DNA of 64,000 nt from Stomoxys calcitrans. Taxonomy: Eukaryota > Arthropoda > Insecta > Diptera > Muscidae. Position numbers and translations under genes: made by a program. The stretch covers positions 41,333,812 to 41,397,811 of the forward strand of contig NC_081553.1 in the NCBI RefSeq assembly GCF_963082655.1. The letters are read 5' to 3'. Below, piece by piece: positions 46,247 through 57,350 of this stretch (its first letter is position 1; each line of letters opens with the position of its first letter). The notes under the pieces were generated by a model, which saw only the letters and a list, made by a program, of their open reading frames with translations, made no database searches and was not told the DNA's origin.

Positions 46247-48014
46247 TTTTTATATCCTCCACCGAAGGATGGGCATATATTCATTTTGTCATTCCGTTTG
46301 CAACACATCGATATATCCATTTCCGACTCTATAAAGTATATATATTCTTGATTAGTGTAAAAATCTATGACGATCTAGCCATGTCCGTCCGTCTGTCTGT
46401 TGAAATCACGCTACAGTCTTTACAAATGGAGATATTGAGCTGAAACTTTGCGCAGATTTTTTCTTTGTCCATATGCAGGTTCGAAAATGGGCTATATCGG
46501 ACTATATCTTGATATAGCCCCCATATAGACCGATCCTCAGATTAAAGGTCTTGGGACCATAAAAGGCGAATTTTTTGTCCGATTTTTCCAAAATTTGGGA
46601 CAGTGAGTTGTGTGGGGCTTTTCGACATTCTTCTTCAATTTGGTCCATATCGATCCAGATTTGGATATAGCTGCCATATAGACCGATCTGTCGATTTAGG
46701 GTCTTAGACCTATATGAAACGAATTTAATATCAGATTTTGCCAAAATTTGGGACAGTGAGTTGTATTATGCCCTTTCACATCCTTCTTTAATTTGGCCCA
46801 GATCGGTTCAGATTTAGATAAAGCTGCCATATAGACCGATCTCTCGATTTAAGGTCTTGGGCCCAAAAAAGGCGCATTTATTATCCGATTTTGCCGAAAT
46901 TTGGGATAGTGAGTTGTGTTAGGCCCTTCGATATTCTTCTTCTATTTGGCCCAGATCGGTTCAGATTTAGATATAGCTGTCATATTGACCAATCTCTCGA
47001 TTTAATGTTTTGGGCCCATAAAGGACGCATTTATTGTCCGATTTTGCCAAATGTTGGGACGGAGAGTTGACTGAAATCTGTCCAGATTTGGATATAGCTG
47101 CCATATAGACCGATCTCTCGATTAAAGGTCTTGAGCCCATAAAAGGCGCATATATTGTCCGATTTCGCCGAAATTTGGGACAATGAGTTGTGTTAGGCCT
47201 TTTGACATCTTTCTGCAATTTGGCCAGATCGGTTCAGATTTAGATAAAGCTGCCATATAGACCGATCTCTCGATTTAGGGTGTTGGGCCCATAAAAGCCG
47301 CATTTATTGTCCGATTGTGCCAAAATTTGGGACAGTGAGCTGTATTAGGCTTTTCGACATTCTTCTTTAATTTGGTTCATATCGGTCCAGATTTAGATAT
47401 ATGTAGCTGCCATATAGACCGATCTCCCCATTTAAGGTCTTAGGCCCATAAAAGACGCATTTATGTCCGATTTTGCCAAATGTTAGGACAGTGAGTTGTG
47501 TTAGACCCTTCGACATCCTTCTTCAATTTGACTCAAATCTGTCCAGATTTTGATATTACTGCCATATAGACCGATATCTCGATTTAAGGTTTTGAGGCCA
47601 TGAAAGGCGCATTTATTGTCCGATTTCTCCGAAATTTGGGACAGTGAGTTGTGTTAGGCCCTTTGACAACTTTCTGCAATTTGGGCCAGATCGGTTCAGA
47701 TATGGATATAGCTGCCATATAGACCGATCTCTCTATTTAAAGTTTTTCGACATCCGTGTCGTATATTGGGATATAGCTTCCAAAAAAAAAAAACAATATT
47801 TTGTTCTACAAAGTTGAACAATGAATTGTTCTTATTAGACCACTCAATACCCTTGTCGAATTTGGTCCAAATCGGTCCATATTTCGATAAAGCTGCTATG
47901 GGGGTATAAATTATTCATTTATCACCGTATTATGAAGAAAGGTGGTTGGCATATATAGGCGAGGTGGTGGGTATCCAAAGTTCGGCCCGGTCAAACTTAA
48001 TGTCTTTTTACTTT
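46247..48014 (-). mobile_element. F2 element inserted in a mariner 3' end
   Basis: Tail ATATCCTCCACCGAAGGATG at 46250, then GTCCGTCCGTCTGTCTG. Ten or so body units follow with anchors at 46681, 46834, 46987, 47108, 47260, 47418, 47569 and 47722, mostly 151-153 bp apart. The head is GCGAGGTGGTGGGTATCCAA, CGGCCCGGTCAAACTTAATG. One unit is 121 bp and one has a 5-6-bp gain. Confidence 0.9.
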
Positions 48015-48049
48015 CTCTCCTATAGCTCTTGAAAATGTACCCTTTATAA

Positions 48050-49507
48050 CATGCTTGACAGTGCTTTTCACAAGTTATGACTTGCGCATTCCTAGAAGAA
48101 AACATATTTTATGGTACGAAATTCGGAATCATTCTACATCTCATAAATATACACATTTATCCCCATTATTCTCCCATTATCCCATGATCCAGTATCTACC
48201 TGTCTTCATTCTAACCAAGGTCTTTATGTTTTTATTTCTTTGCTTTAGATATTTAAACTAATTAATGGCCTCTTTTTTGAGCCTAAAACTTTCAACTATT
48301 GTCAAATAACAAGTTTGTTAGGTCATTCTTAGAGAATGATGAGAAATGAAGCATTTCATTATCATCACTAGAATGTTAAATGTTAATTGGATCATAAAGA
48401 ATGTACCAGTATTATACATAAAAACCAGTTAAGATTGTATATCTCTTTCTTTAGTGAGATCCTTGTCGAAGAAGTTCTACGGTCAACTATATTAAAAAGC
48501 TTTTACCAGTCAAGTAACTTCTCTAAAAATTTTTTTTCTTTAACTACATTTAAGACCTCATTAAAGGGAAATACCCTGTTGTGGGTTTTTACTTTGCCCA
48601 ACAATCATGTAGATTTTTATGTTTTTTATTTTATTCAATATTGCATAAATATTAATTTGTCCGTTTAAATCAATGAGGATATTTAATTCAAATATTTTTT
48701 TCGATTTTTCTGTGTGGTGTTGAAAAATCCGGTATTTTCTAATTATTTATGCATATGGGAAAGTCATTGAACTATCACTTGAGTTGATTTTTTTTTTTAT
48801 TTCACAATGAACTTTTAGCTAGTTTGGAGACAAACTAAGCTATCGTGTTTCGAAAACGTTGGTTATATTTCAAAGTGTCTCATATGCCATTTCACAAAAT
48901 GGTTGTTTGTGATAATATTTGGAAATATTAATATGTAAATGTATATAGTTTCGCAGTGGTGGATAACCTCATTTTGTTAAAAATCTCGGGATGTGTGTGA
49001 GAAAGACACTGAGAAAAAAAGAAGAAAAAACTTTTTTTTTTTAATTTTTATATAAAAACTTAAATTTGTTGGCTCAAATGTCAACACAACCCCATATATT
49101 TTCAAAATAGAAAAATTGCCAATGATCTTTTATTACTGTGAAATTGATAAAGAAACCTCAAATTTTTTAGTGAAAATTGTGGTCGCTATTGGGTGGAGGA
49201 ACTGACCCAATCCTTCAAAATGTGATTGTCTTTACAAACATCTTAGGGGTCGATTATCCACGTTAGCGCATGTTATTCTAATTATGAAATCAAAATTGGG
49301 TAAAAATTTGGATATTTTTTTATTCAATATCAGCGTTACACTCCATAATCGACCCATTAGTTTTATGATGATAGTTTCGGCTAATAGGCTTCAGTATTTT
49401 GAGGATTTTTTTCTTTTGCGCTCAGTATTTTGATAAAAATTTTTCTTTTGCGCACATTTAAACAACAGAGAATTGGTTGTAAATAATTGGATTTTATTTC
49501 GTTAAAA
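48050..49507. other. non-coding stretch, nothing recognised
   Basis: AT-rich, with a T run at 48790-48800. The open frame at 48387-48668 has low-complexity composition and no motif. Confidence 0.5.
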
Positions 49508-49610
49508 CTTAATGCAAAATGAAAATTTGCCCATGAACATTCCATTACGGAACAGGGGCAAAGTTCTCACATACGAGTATCAATGATTGCTGTATCGATT
49601 CAAGTTTTAG
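49508..49610 (-). repeat. SINE family 1 tail fragment
   Basis: AAATTTGCCCATGAACATTC and AACAGGGGCAAAGTTCTCAC match the 3' tail of the full SINEs. The tRNA head is absent. Confidence 0.75.
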
Positions 49611-50444
49611 CTATATAATTGTTAAATATGTCAAAAAAAATTAATTTTGACCAACTTTTACGAAGAGCCATCTACATTCGGTTTAAATGATGTATTAATT
49701 AATTCTAAATTCTCGAATCGATCGAAAATTCCTTTTTTGATGGAAAAGATGTTCCATAAAAAATGCATCCAACAATCGCCGTATATGCATATAGTTTACA
49801 TCATGTCTTTATAAGTCCTAAAGACTTACTAATTTATTGTAAATAAAATAAGAAAAGGTTATAGAAATAAAACTCGGAATACAAAGAGATTTCTACATTA
49901 TTGCAGTTGTAAACTTTATGGAAAATGTCAATTGTATAAGCGTTATAAACTTTATATGATTTATTTTCGTCAACTAATAACTAATTTATGCCCTCCTCCA
50001 AAGTGATAAATTTCAAAAAGGAATTAATTTCAAATAGTCCGGTAAAGGAAATTCTCTAGTCGTTCATTATTTGGTTTGTGAATTCGGAAATCCCAATTTA
50101 GCTCGATGTGCCTATTTGCCCATTATAGGCAAATTATTCGACTCCTTTTATATTATCCTCTAGAGCTAGACATATCAGATTCTCATGTTGTTTCGGAAGG
50201 GTAAAAGCTTCTCAAGACTCTGAAGCCCCATAATAAATTCTTACGACTATTTTTCACCATATTCGTGTTCTGCGCCAAATTTCTTCTATTTGAGTACCAC
50301 TGTGTGACATTGCACTGCAAAGTGTGGTAAGGACCATTCGGAACCCGGATCAGAGCCCAAAAAAAAATTATTCATTTTCTTGTCCTTGGGGTCATTTTAA
50401 GGGGGCGATTTTAGCCTTTTCTCGTGAACTGTACTTATGTTTCC
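49611..50444. other. non-coding stretch, nothing recognised
   Basis: No repeat copy or plausible gene was seen. Confidence 0.5.
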
Positions 50445-50535
50445 GGGCCAGCGCTGCGGAGTCGAGAAATTTTTACTCGACTCCGACTCCGGAAAGATTG
50501 CTTGACTCCGACTGCGGAGTCGACTCCAAGCACTT
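50445..50535. repeat. degenerate GACTCC tandem repeat
   Basis: GGAGTCGAG, CTCGACTCCGACTCCGG, GACTCCGACTGCGGAGTCGA: a GC-rich hexamer-based repeat that is partly self-complementary. Confidence 0.7.
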
Positions 50536-50544
50536 TAATTGTAT

Positions 50545-51937
50545 ACCCACCACCAAAGGATGAGGGTGTACTTATCTAGTCATACAGTTTGTAACACCTC
50601 GAAATATTCATCTAGGACCCCATTAAGTATATATATTCTTAATCGTCTCGAAATTTTGATTCGAACTAGCTATGTCCATCCGTCCGTTTGTTGAAATCAA
50701 GATAGCGGTCGAACGCGTAGAGCTAGCCGCTTGAAATTTTGCACAGGTACTTAATTTTGATGTAGGTCGTTTGGGATAGAAAATGGGCCATATCGGTTCA
50801 GATTTGGAGATAGGTGCTATATAGACCGATTTTCCGATAAAGGGTCTAAGACCATAAAAGCTTTATTTATTACCCGATTTCGCTGAAATTTGGAATAGTG
50901 TGCAGTTTAAAGCCAACCAACATCCGACCTAGATATGGTACAAATCGGACTATATTTAAATATAGCTGTGATATAGACCGATCTGCCGATAGAGGGTCTG
51001 AAGCCCATAAAAGCTTTATATTTTAACCGATTTCGCTAAAATTTTAAACAGTAGGTTACTTTAAGCGTGCCGACATCTGACCTAAATATGGATTAGATCG
51101 GTATATATTTAGATATAGCTGCCATATAGACCGATCTCCCGATAAAGGATCTGAAGCCCATAAAAGCTTTATTTATTACCCGATTTCACTGAAATTAATA
51201 ACAGTGCGCAGTTTTAAGTCTGTCAACATAGGACACAAATATGGTACAGATCGGACTATATTTAGATATAGCTGTGATATAGACCGATCTGCCGATAAAG
51301 GGTCTGAAGCCCATAAAAGCTTTATTTTTTTTTACCGATTTCGCTAAAATTTGAAACAGTGAGTTATTTTTAGCGTCCTGATATCCTACCTGAATATGGT
51401 TCTGATCGGACAATATTTAGATATAGCTGCCATATAAACCGATCTGTCGATAAGGGGACTGAAGCCCATAAAAGCTTTCTTAATTACCTGATTTCGCTGA
51501 AATTTGAATTTGTGTGTAGGTTAAGACCTCCCAACATCTGACCTAAATATGGTTCTGATCTGACCTAAATATGATTAGATATAGCTGCCATATAAACCGA
51601 TCTATCGATAAGGGGGACTGAAGCCCATTAAAGCTTAATTTATTACCCGATTTCGCTGAAATTTGAAACAGTGAGTTTTTCTGAGCCTCCCGATATCCGA
51701 CCTTAATATGGTTCAGATCGGTTTATAATTGGATATATCTGCCAAAAAAAACAATATTTTGTCCAACAAAATTGAAAAGTGTCATATATATTAGACCACT
51801 TAATGTCCGTGCCGAATGTGTGTGTGCTTAAGTTATCTAATTTTTACCGAATTGTGACGAAATTGGATTTACATATATACCCGAGGTGGTGGGTATCCAA
51901 AGTTCGGCCCGGCCAAACTTAATGCCTTTTTACTTGT
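50545..51937 (-). mobile_element. F2 element, complete
   Basis: Tail TATACCCACCACCAAAGGAT, GTATATATATTCTTAATCGT and CATCCGTCCGTTTG. Seven units follow, several with AGCCCATAAAAGCTTTATTT. The head is CCCGAGGTGGTGGGTATCC and CGGCCCGGCCAAACTTAATG at 51870-51937. It represents a distinct F2 subfamily. Confidence 0.88.
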
Positions 51938-51940
51938 TTT

Positions 51941-52570
51941 TTTACACCCTCCACCATAGGATGGGGGGTATACTAATTTCGTCATTCTGTTTGTAACACC
52001 TCGAAATATGCGTCTAAGACCCCATAAAGTTATATGGGGTCTTAGACGCAAGTTATGTATATTCTTGATCGTCATGTCATTCTAAGTCGATCTAGCCATG
52101 TCCATCCGTCTGTCCGTCTGTCTGTCGAAAGCACGCTAACTTTCGAAGGAGTAAAGCTAGCCGCTTGAAATTTTGCACAAATACTTTTTGTTAGTGTAGG
52201 TCGATTGGTATTGTAAATGGCCCAAATCGGTGCATGTTTTGATATAACTGCCATATAAACCGATCTTGGGTCTTGACTTCTTGAGCCTCTAGAGGGCGTA
52301 ATTTTCTTCCGAATTGCATGTCGTGTTTTGGTATCACTTCCAACAACTGTGTGAAATATGGTTTAAATCGGTTCATAATCTGTTATATATACCGATTAAC
52401 CGATCTTGGATCTTGACTTCTTGAGCCTCTAGAGGGCGCTATTCTCATCCGATTTGGCTGAAATTTTGCATGAGGTGTTTTGTTATGACTTCCGATAACT
52501 GTGTTAAGTATGGCGTAAATCGGTATATAACCTGATATAGCTGCCATATAAACCGATATGGGTCTTGGCT
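51941..52570 (-). mobile_element. F1 element without head
   Basis: Tail TACACCCTCCACCATAGGAT directly after an F2 head, then two and a half body units, ending at ATATGGGTCTTGGC. The tail contains a perfect palindrome at 52009-52050. Confidence 0.85.
52009..52050. repeat. perfect 18-bp inverted repeat, 6-base loop
   Basis: TGCGTCTAAGACCCCATA, loop AAGTTA, then the exact reverse complement. Other F1 tails have only the first arm followed by AAGTATATATATTC. Confidence 0.9.
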
Positions 52571-52574
52571 TAGT

Positions 52575-52720
52575 CTTGTCTAGGCTAGAAACTTATATGG
52601 CAGTCCTCCTGGTTGTTTTTCTTAAAATAAAGACCAAACATTTTTCCAAGTGTAATGTGGCATTTTAAACCGGTTATGTAGCCTAAAGAATTATGTATAT
52701 TAGAATTCAACTATAAATAT
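52575..52720. repeat. dispersed repeat R6
   Basis: Same-strand relative of 426-607, with CTAGGCTAGAAACTTATATG and TTTTTCCAAGTGTAATGTGG. Confidence 0.55.
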
Positions 52721-54529
52721 CTAGGGAAAGGCTAATTGAAGTGCTATAAACTTAAGACCAATACCGAAAATCATGTTTTAGTCGAAAAATATATGGCGAA
52801 GATTATGAAATATTTAGCAAACATTATGCACGTACGAATTGGCTGAATTTATGTGAAAAATTTCCTAAACATAAACTACAGCGAGGAAAAAAAAGAAAGA
52901 AATGTTAATTGACATTTTGCCTGCAGAGCTTTTCTGCTCTGGGCAGTTCAATCAATGAAAATGAATGAAGCAATAACCAAAGACAGACAAAAATTACAAA
53001 TTCAAAGTCAAAGAAATAATAAAAAAAATATATTAAAATTTAAAAAATTAGCTAATACGAATGGTTATGTCTTTGTCCCATATTTTTAGCTCACAAACCT
53101 CCACCCCTCCCCCAAAAACATTTCTATCAAGTCTTTCATCATGTCAACAGCTTGGTAATGTATTCGCATGGTCACCTTGCCATGTGTACATTTTTACTCA
53201 TAGCAAACAGTATGGGAATGTGCTATATAATGTTTGAAGCTGTTGAGATGGTGCCATGGACCAACTCAGCAAACCCCAAACAAAAAACAAGAGTTGATCT
53301 CTAACAAACAAAAAAAAATTAAAACTTACATAACTTGCAGTAATAACCCATCAAACGGCATACAAAATAAAAAAAAAAGCTAAAAGCAAAGGTTTAAGAA
53401 AACGAAATGGCTTTGCTTTTTTTTTTGGCTTGTCATGCAAATCTAACAAACACTCAGCATCACTCATGCTGTGCAACCGTCCATCCGTCCTAAACTCACT
53501 CGCATGAACAAATTTCCAAAATTTGTTGTTTACTTTTTTTGTGGCATTTTTTCGTTTTGTTTTGTTTGTTTGATTTCCAAAGAAATATTTTGTAAGAGTT
53601 TTACACCTTGATAACACACACACACACACCCACATCCCTAACAAACTCTTTCGAATGTATGTGAGCTTGCGGCTAAAACTTGCAAGAAGCCACGAAAAGG
53701 TTTGTGTCAATTTTCTCTGTTTTATGTTTTTTTTTTTACTTCATCATCGTCATTATCAAGTGGCGTAAAACAAAATCATTGTCACCGGCATTAAGACGTT
53801 TTTATGTTGACAATTATGCTGTTTGCAATTCACGCATTAACGACCACACTCGAAAAGCTTTTTGGGCATTATAGCTCAGAAGTTTGTTGTAACAGCAGAC
53901 TTTAGGCATTTCAAAAATTACAGCAGATATTGTTTGATAAGAATTAAAATCAGCATTAGCAGTCACCCCTTAATGACCTCACAGCAGAAGTTTTGTATGT
54001 GAGAATAACAAACATTGTCAGTCATGCGTTAATGATTACACTCAAAGAAATGTTTGAAATGAGGCAATAAAGAAGTTTGTGCTAACTACAGCTTACACAA
54101 AGGGGATATAAGCAATTGTTTGGCAGAACCATGACAAAGGAAAGTCTAGTTTTCTATCAAAAGCTGTACAACTGGTAAAGAAGAAATTATGCTACTTCTA
54201 CTCCTGCACGAAAATGTCCTGTAGGAAATGGGGGTTTAGATCAAGGCTGATTTTAGGATCTACGCAGTCGTTACTAATCATTTCGATCATTTCTTATAAA
54301 GCTAAATTATAAAGGACTCAAACTTTCATTTCGATGTAAACTTTTTAAATATTTTAAGGTTGCTCAGATTTGTAAAGCATTTCTGTGTCTTAAACTAAGG
54401 TACAGGGTAGGGTAGCTGACACGTAGTGCTAATAATTCAAAATAATTTTAATAGATGCAACTGACAAAATCTTAATTTCAGAATCCTTTCACTTTTACTA
54501 GATTAGAACACCTCCCCCTTACCCTAATT
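52721..54529. other. non-coding stretch, nothing recognised
   Basis: AT-rich with a short CA run (53614-53629) and several poly-A/T tracts. No domain is visible in any frame. Confidence 0.5.
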
Positions 54530-55790
54530 TTCAGAGACGCCAGATCTCGCAGATGGGTGGTGCGATTTAAGCGAAATTTTGTGTACTCTGCTATAGTAAC
54601 CTACAAATAAAAAATTGGTATCCAAATTTCGGATGGATACCCCCAAAACCTACTCAATATATAAATATACACCTATCACGGCAATATGGGACTCAAATGA
54701 AAGGTATTGAAGATTAGAAAACGTATGTGATATCCAATTGTCGGGTCAAGTGATTGGGGGACCACCCCTACCCCCAAAACATCCCTAAATCGGACATATT
54801 TACCGACCATAGAAATATGGGACTCAAATGAAAGGTATTTACGAGTAGAATACGAATGTGATATCCATATGTGGGACCAAGTTTCTGGGGCTCCGCCCCT
54901 TCTCCATAACGCCCACGACTTTTTTACTGACCATGGGATTATGGGGTTTAAATAAAAGGTATTTGAGTGTAGAATATGAATTTGATATCTAGATGTGGGA
55001 CCACAGCAATATGGCAATATAGCAAATGAAAGGTCTTTGGAAGTAAAGCACGAATCTGATATCAATATTCGGAAAAAGTGTCCATCCCACCCCCATAGCA
55101 CCAACCAAATAGGAAGTATTTGCTGACCATTGCAACATGAGGCTCAAATAAGAGGTATTTTAGAGTAGAACACGTATCTGTCATATATTTTGAAAGCCAA
55201 GTCACTGAGTGGCCGCCCCATCCCCCCAACACCCCCGAACCGGTCATGTTTGCCGACTATGAAAAAATGGGGCTCAAATGAAAGGTATTTGGGAGCAGAC
55301 CATGAATCTGATATCAACATTCGGGACCAACTGCCTAGGGGGGCGTCCCACGACCATAACAACCTCCAAATAGGACGTATTTGCTCACCAAGACAATTTG
55401 GGTCTTCAAGACAGTGGAGCTCGATATTCATAGTTTTTAGAGCCCATACCCCAAACCGGACATATTTGCTGGCTATTCCAATAAGGGGCAACACCTCACC
55501 CCCGAAAACAACCCTAAATCGGACATCATGAGAATATCGGGCTGAAGTAAAGTATTTTAAGAATGGAGTATACCTTACATCCAAACTTAAATTCGTAGAT
55601 CAATAAAGATCATATGGGATTCAGATAATGGCATTTATATTGTTAAATTGTTAGTCAAGCGATATACTATTTTCGCAGCATGGTATTTCACTAAAAGCTC
55701 TTTAACTGTCGAAAATAAATATTCAAAGGAAAATGTTGTTCCATATAAAGCAAAAGAAGTCGCAACGGAGCGGGCCTGGTTCAGCTAGTA
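54530..55790 (-). mobile_element. F5 element
   Basis: The minus-strand start near 55790 is ACTAGCTGAACCAGGCCCGC. Tandem units of about 130 bp follow, with ATACCTTTCATTTGAG, CATATTGC and a GGGGTG(G)GGG block. It ends at 54535 with GCGAGATCTGGCG. The open frames here (142 and 146 codons) arise from the repeats. The element class is unknown. Confidence 0.75.
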
Positions 55791-55830
55791 TATATATATA
55801 TACTAGCCGAACCGGACCCGAAAGGCTTCG
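55768..55830. repeat. imperfect hairpin at an F5 end
   Basis: GGGCCTGGTTCAGCTAGTAT, a TA run, then ATACTAGCCGAACCGGACCC: the F5 terminus and a second, inverted copy of it meet over a TATA spacer. Confidence 0.75.
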
Positions 55831-55990
55831 GGTTAACCAAGTTTATCGACGGCAGTCCTCTGCCCTTCATTGCCAAATCGTCTGCTCTTTAATTCTCCTT
55901 TACTCCGTTATGGCCCGGCACTCAAACGATGCGGATTGGGCCATCCTCAGAGAGGGCTTTAGTCTCCTTCTTACACTCCTTGGCGACTGT
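55815..55990 (-). pseudogene. LINE RNase H fragment
   Basis: The reverse complement of 13865-13985 in the 10.4-14.5 kb element is clearly recognisable (CCCGAAAGGCTTCGGGTTAA, ATTGCCAAATCGTCTGCTCT, TTACTCCGTTATGGCCCGGC). It encodes the last RNase H motif, with stops. It is sandwiched between two F5 copies. Confidence 0.8.
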
Positions 55991-55994
55991 AAGA

Positions 55995-56934
55995 ATGCAA
56001 AAAAATTTCGAACTAATCGCATCACCAATCTCCGAGATCTGGTGTTTTTAAAAATTAAGGTAATGAGAAGTGCTTTTTAGGGGAGCGATGGCAGCTCAGA
56101 CATTTCGATTCAAATATGGATATCAAATTCGTGCAACACATCCAAATCCCTTTAATTTGAGCCCCTTATTGGCATGGTCGGTAAATATGAACCCTCTGGA
56201 GGGTGTTTTGGGGCTGCGGCGGCCACCGGCACTTTGCCCTGAATATAGATATCAAATTCGTTCTTTACCCTCAAATACCGTTGACTTGAGCTCCAATTTG
56301 CCATAGTCGAATATGAAGTTCAGTTTAGTGGGTGACGCCCTAAAGCACCCCCTAAACTGAACTTCATATCCCCCCAAAGACTTGGCTCCAAAATTGTATA
56401 TAAAATTTGTTTTTTACTCTCAAATACCGTGCATTTGAGTATCATATTGCCATAATAGGTCAATTAACCTATTTGATTTATATTTAGGAGGAAAAGCGCC
56501 ACCAGGACTTGAATGCAAATTTTGATGTCATATTGAAATCTATTCCCAAATACCTTTCATTTGAGTCTCATATAGCCATGGTCGGATAATATGCCCATTT
56601 GGGGTTATTTAGGGGTGGGGCGACCTCTCACAACTTGGACGTAATTTGTTAATTGTAATCTAATGCCGAATACTTCTCATTTGAGTCCCATATTGATAGG
56701 AACGCCAAATATATCTGTTTAGAGGAGTTTTGGGGTTGGGGGGGCCTCCTGGGTACTTGGACCAAAATTTTTATACAATATTAGTTTTCTAGTCTCCAAT
56801 ACTTAGACCCAAATTTTAATACCATATTCGTATTCTATTTTCCAATACCTTTTCTTTGATACTCATATTGTCCCGATCGGTCCACTTTTGATTTTGGGTG
56901 ATGTTTTTGGGTAACGGGAGAGAGTCCTCCCCCT
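55995..56934 (+). mobile_element. F5 element, second copy
   Basis: Starts with F5 end sequence (CTCCGAGATCTGGTGTTTTT), followed by about six units with TATCAAATTCGTNC-type blocks and TTTGAGTCTCATATTGCC pieces. It has no clear opposite end before 56935. Confidence 0.7.
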
Positions 56935-57040
56935 TCTAAAAATATCAAACTTTCCTATGGAAATGCCAGCTTGCACCTGGTAATACTTAGTGTGGGCTAG
57001 GCCAGATACTTATTTAGCAGCCCTTGTATTACCCGATATC
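56935..57040. repeat. dispersed repeat R7
   Basis: CAAACTTTCCTATGGAAATG and TTAGTGTGGGCTAGGCCAGA match 900-1010 in the same orientation. Confidence 0.6.
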
Positions 57041-57350
57041 GCTGAATTTTCGAACAATTAGTTGCGCTAGACCATCAACGTCCGTCGTGGGTGTTTGATA
57101 TAGCTGCTATGGTTTCATAAATTGTAGATTTTAAATTTTATTCAGGCGGATGAACATTTCTAACTGTCCATTATATGATATAACTCACACACTATAAACC
57201 AAATTTCTGATTTATTTCTTGTGAACCTGTACGCTACATTTCTTATCCGATTCAGCGAACATTGTGCATGCCGATTTCTGTTGTAACTTCTAATAAAAGT
57301 TGCCCTTGCCTTCGATTTCCCGGTGAAATCATTTACATTACAGCAAACGT
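57041..57350 (-). repeat. degenerate F-like fragments
   Basis: CCCGATATCGCTGAATTTTC and GTTTGATATAGCTGCTATGG, then TTCTTATCCGATTCAGCGAA. Eroded unit remnants. Confidence 0.45.

Noticed and set aside
54676..55584. 142- and 146-codon ORFs
   Set aside because: They arise from F5 tandem units, with repeated peptide patterns and no domain.
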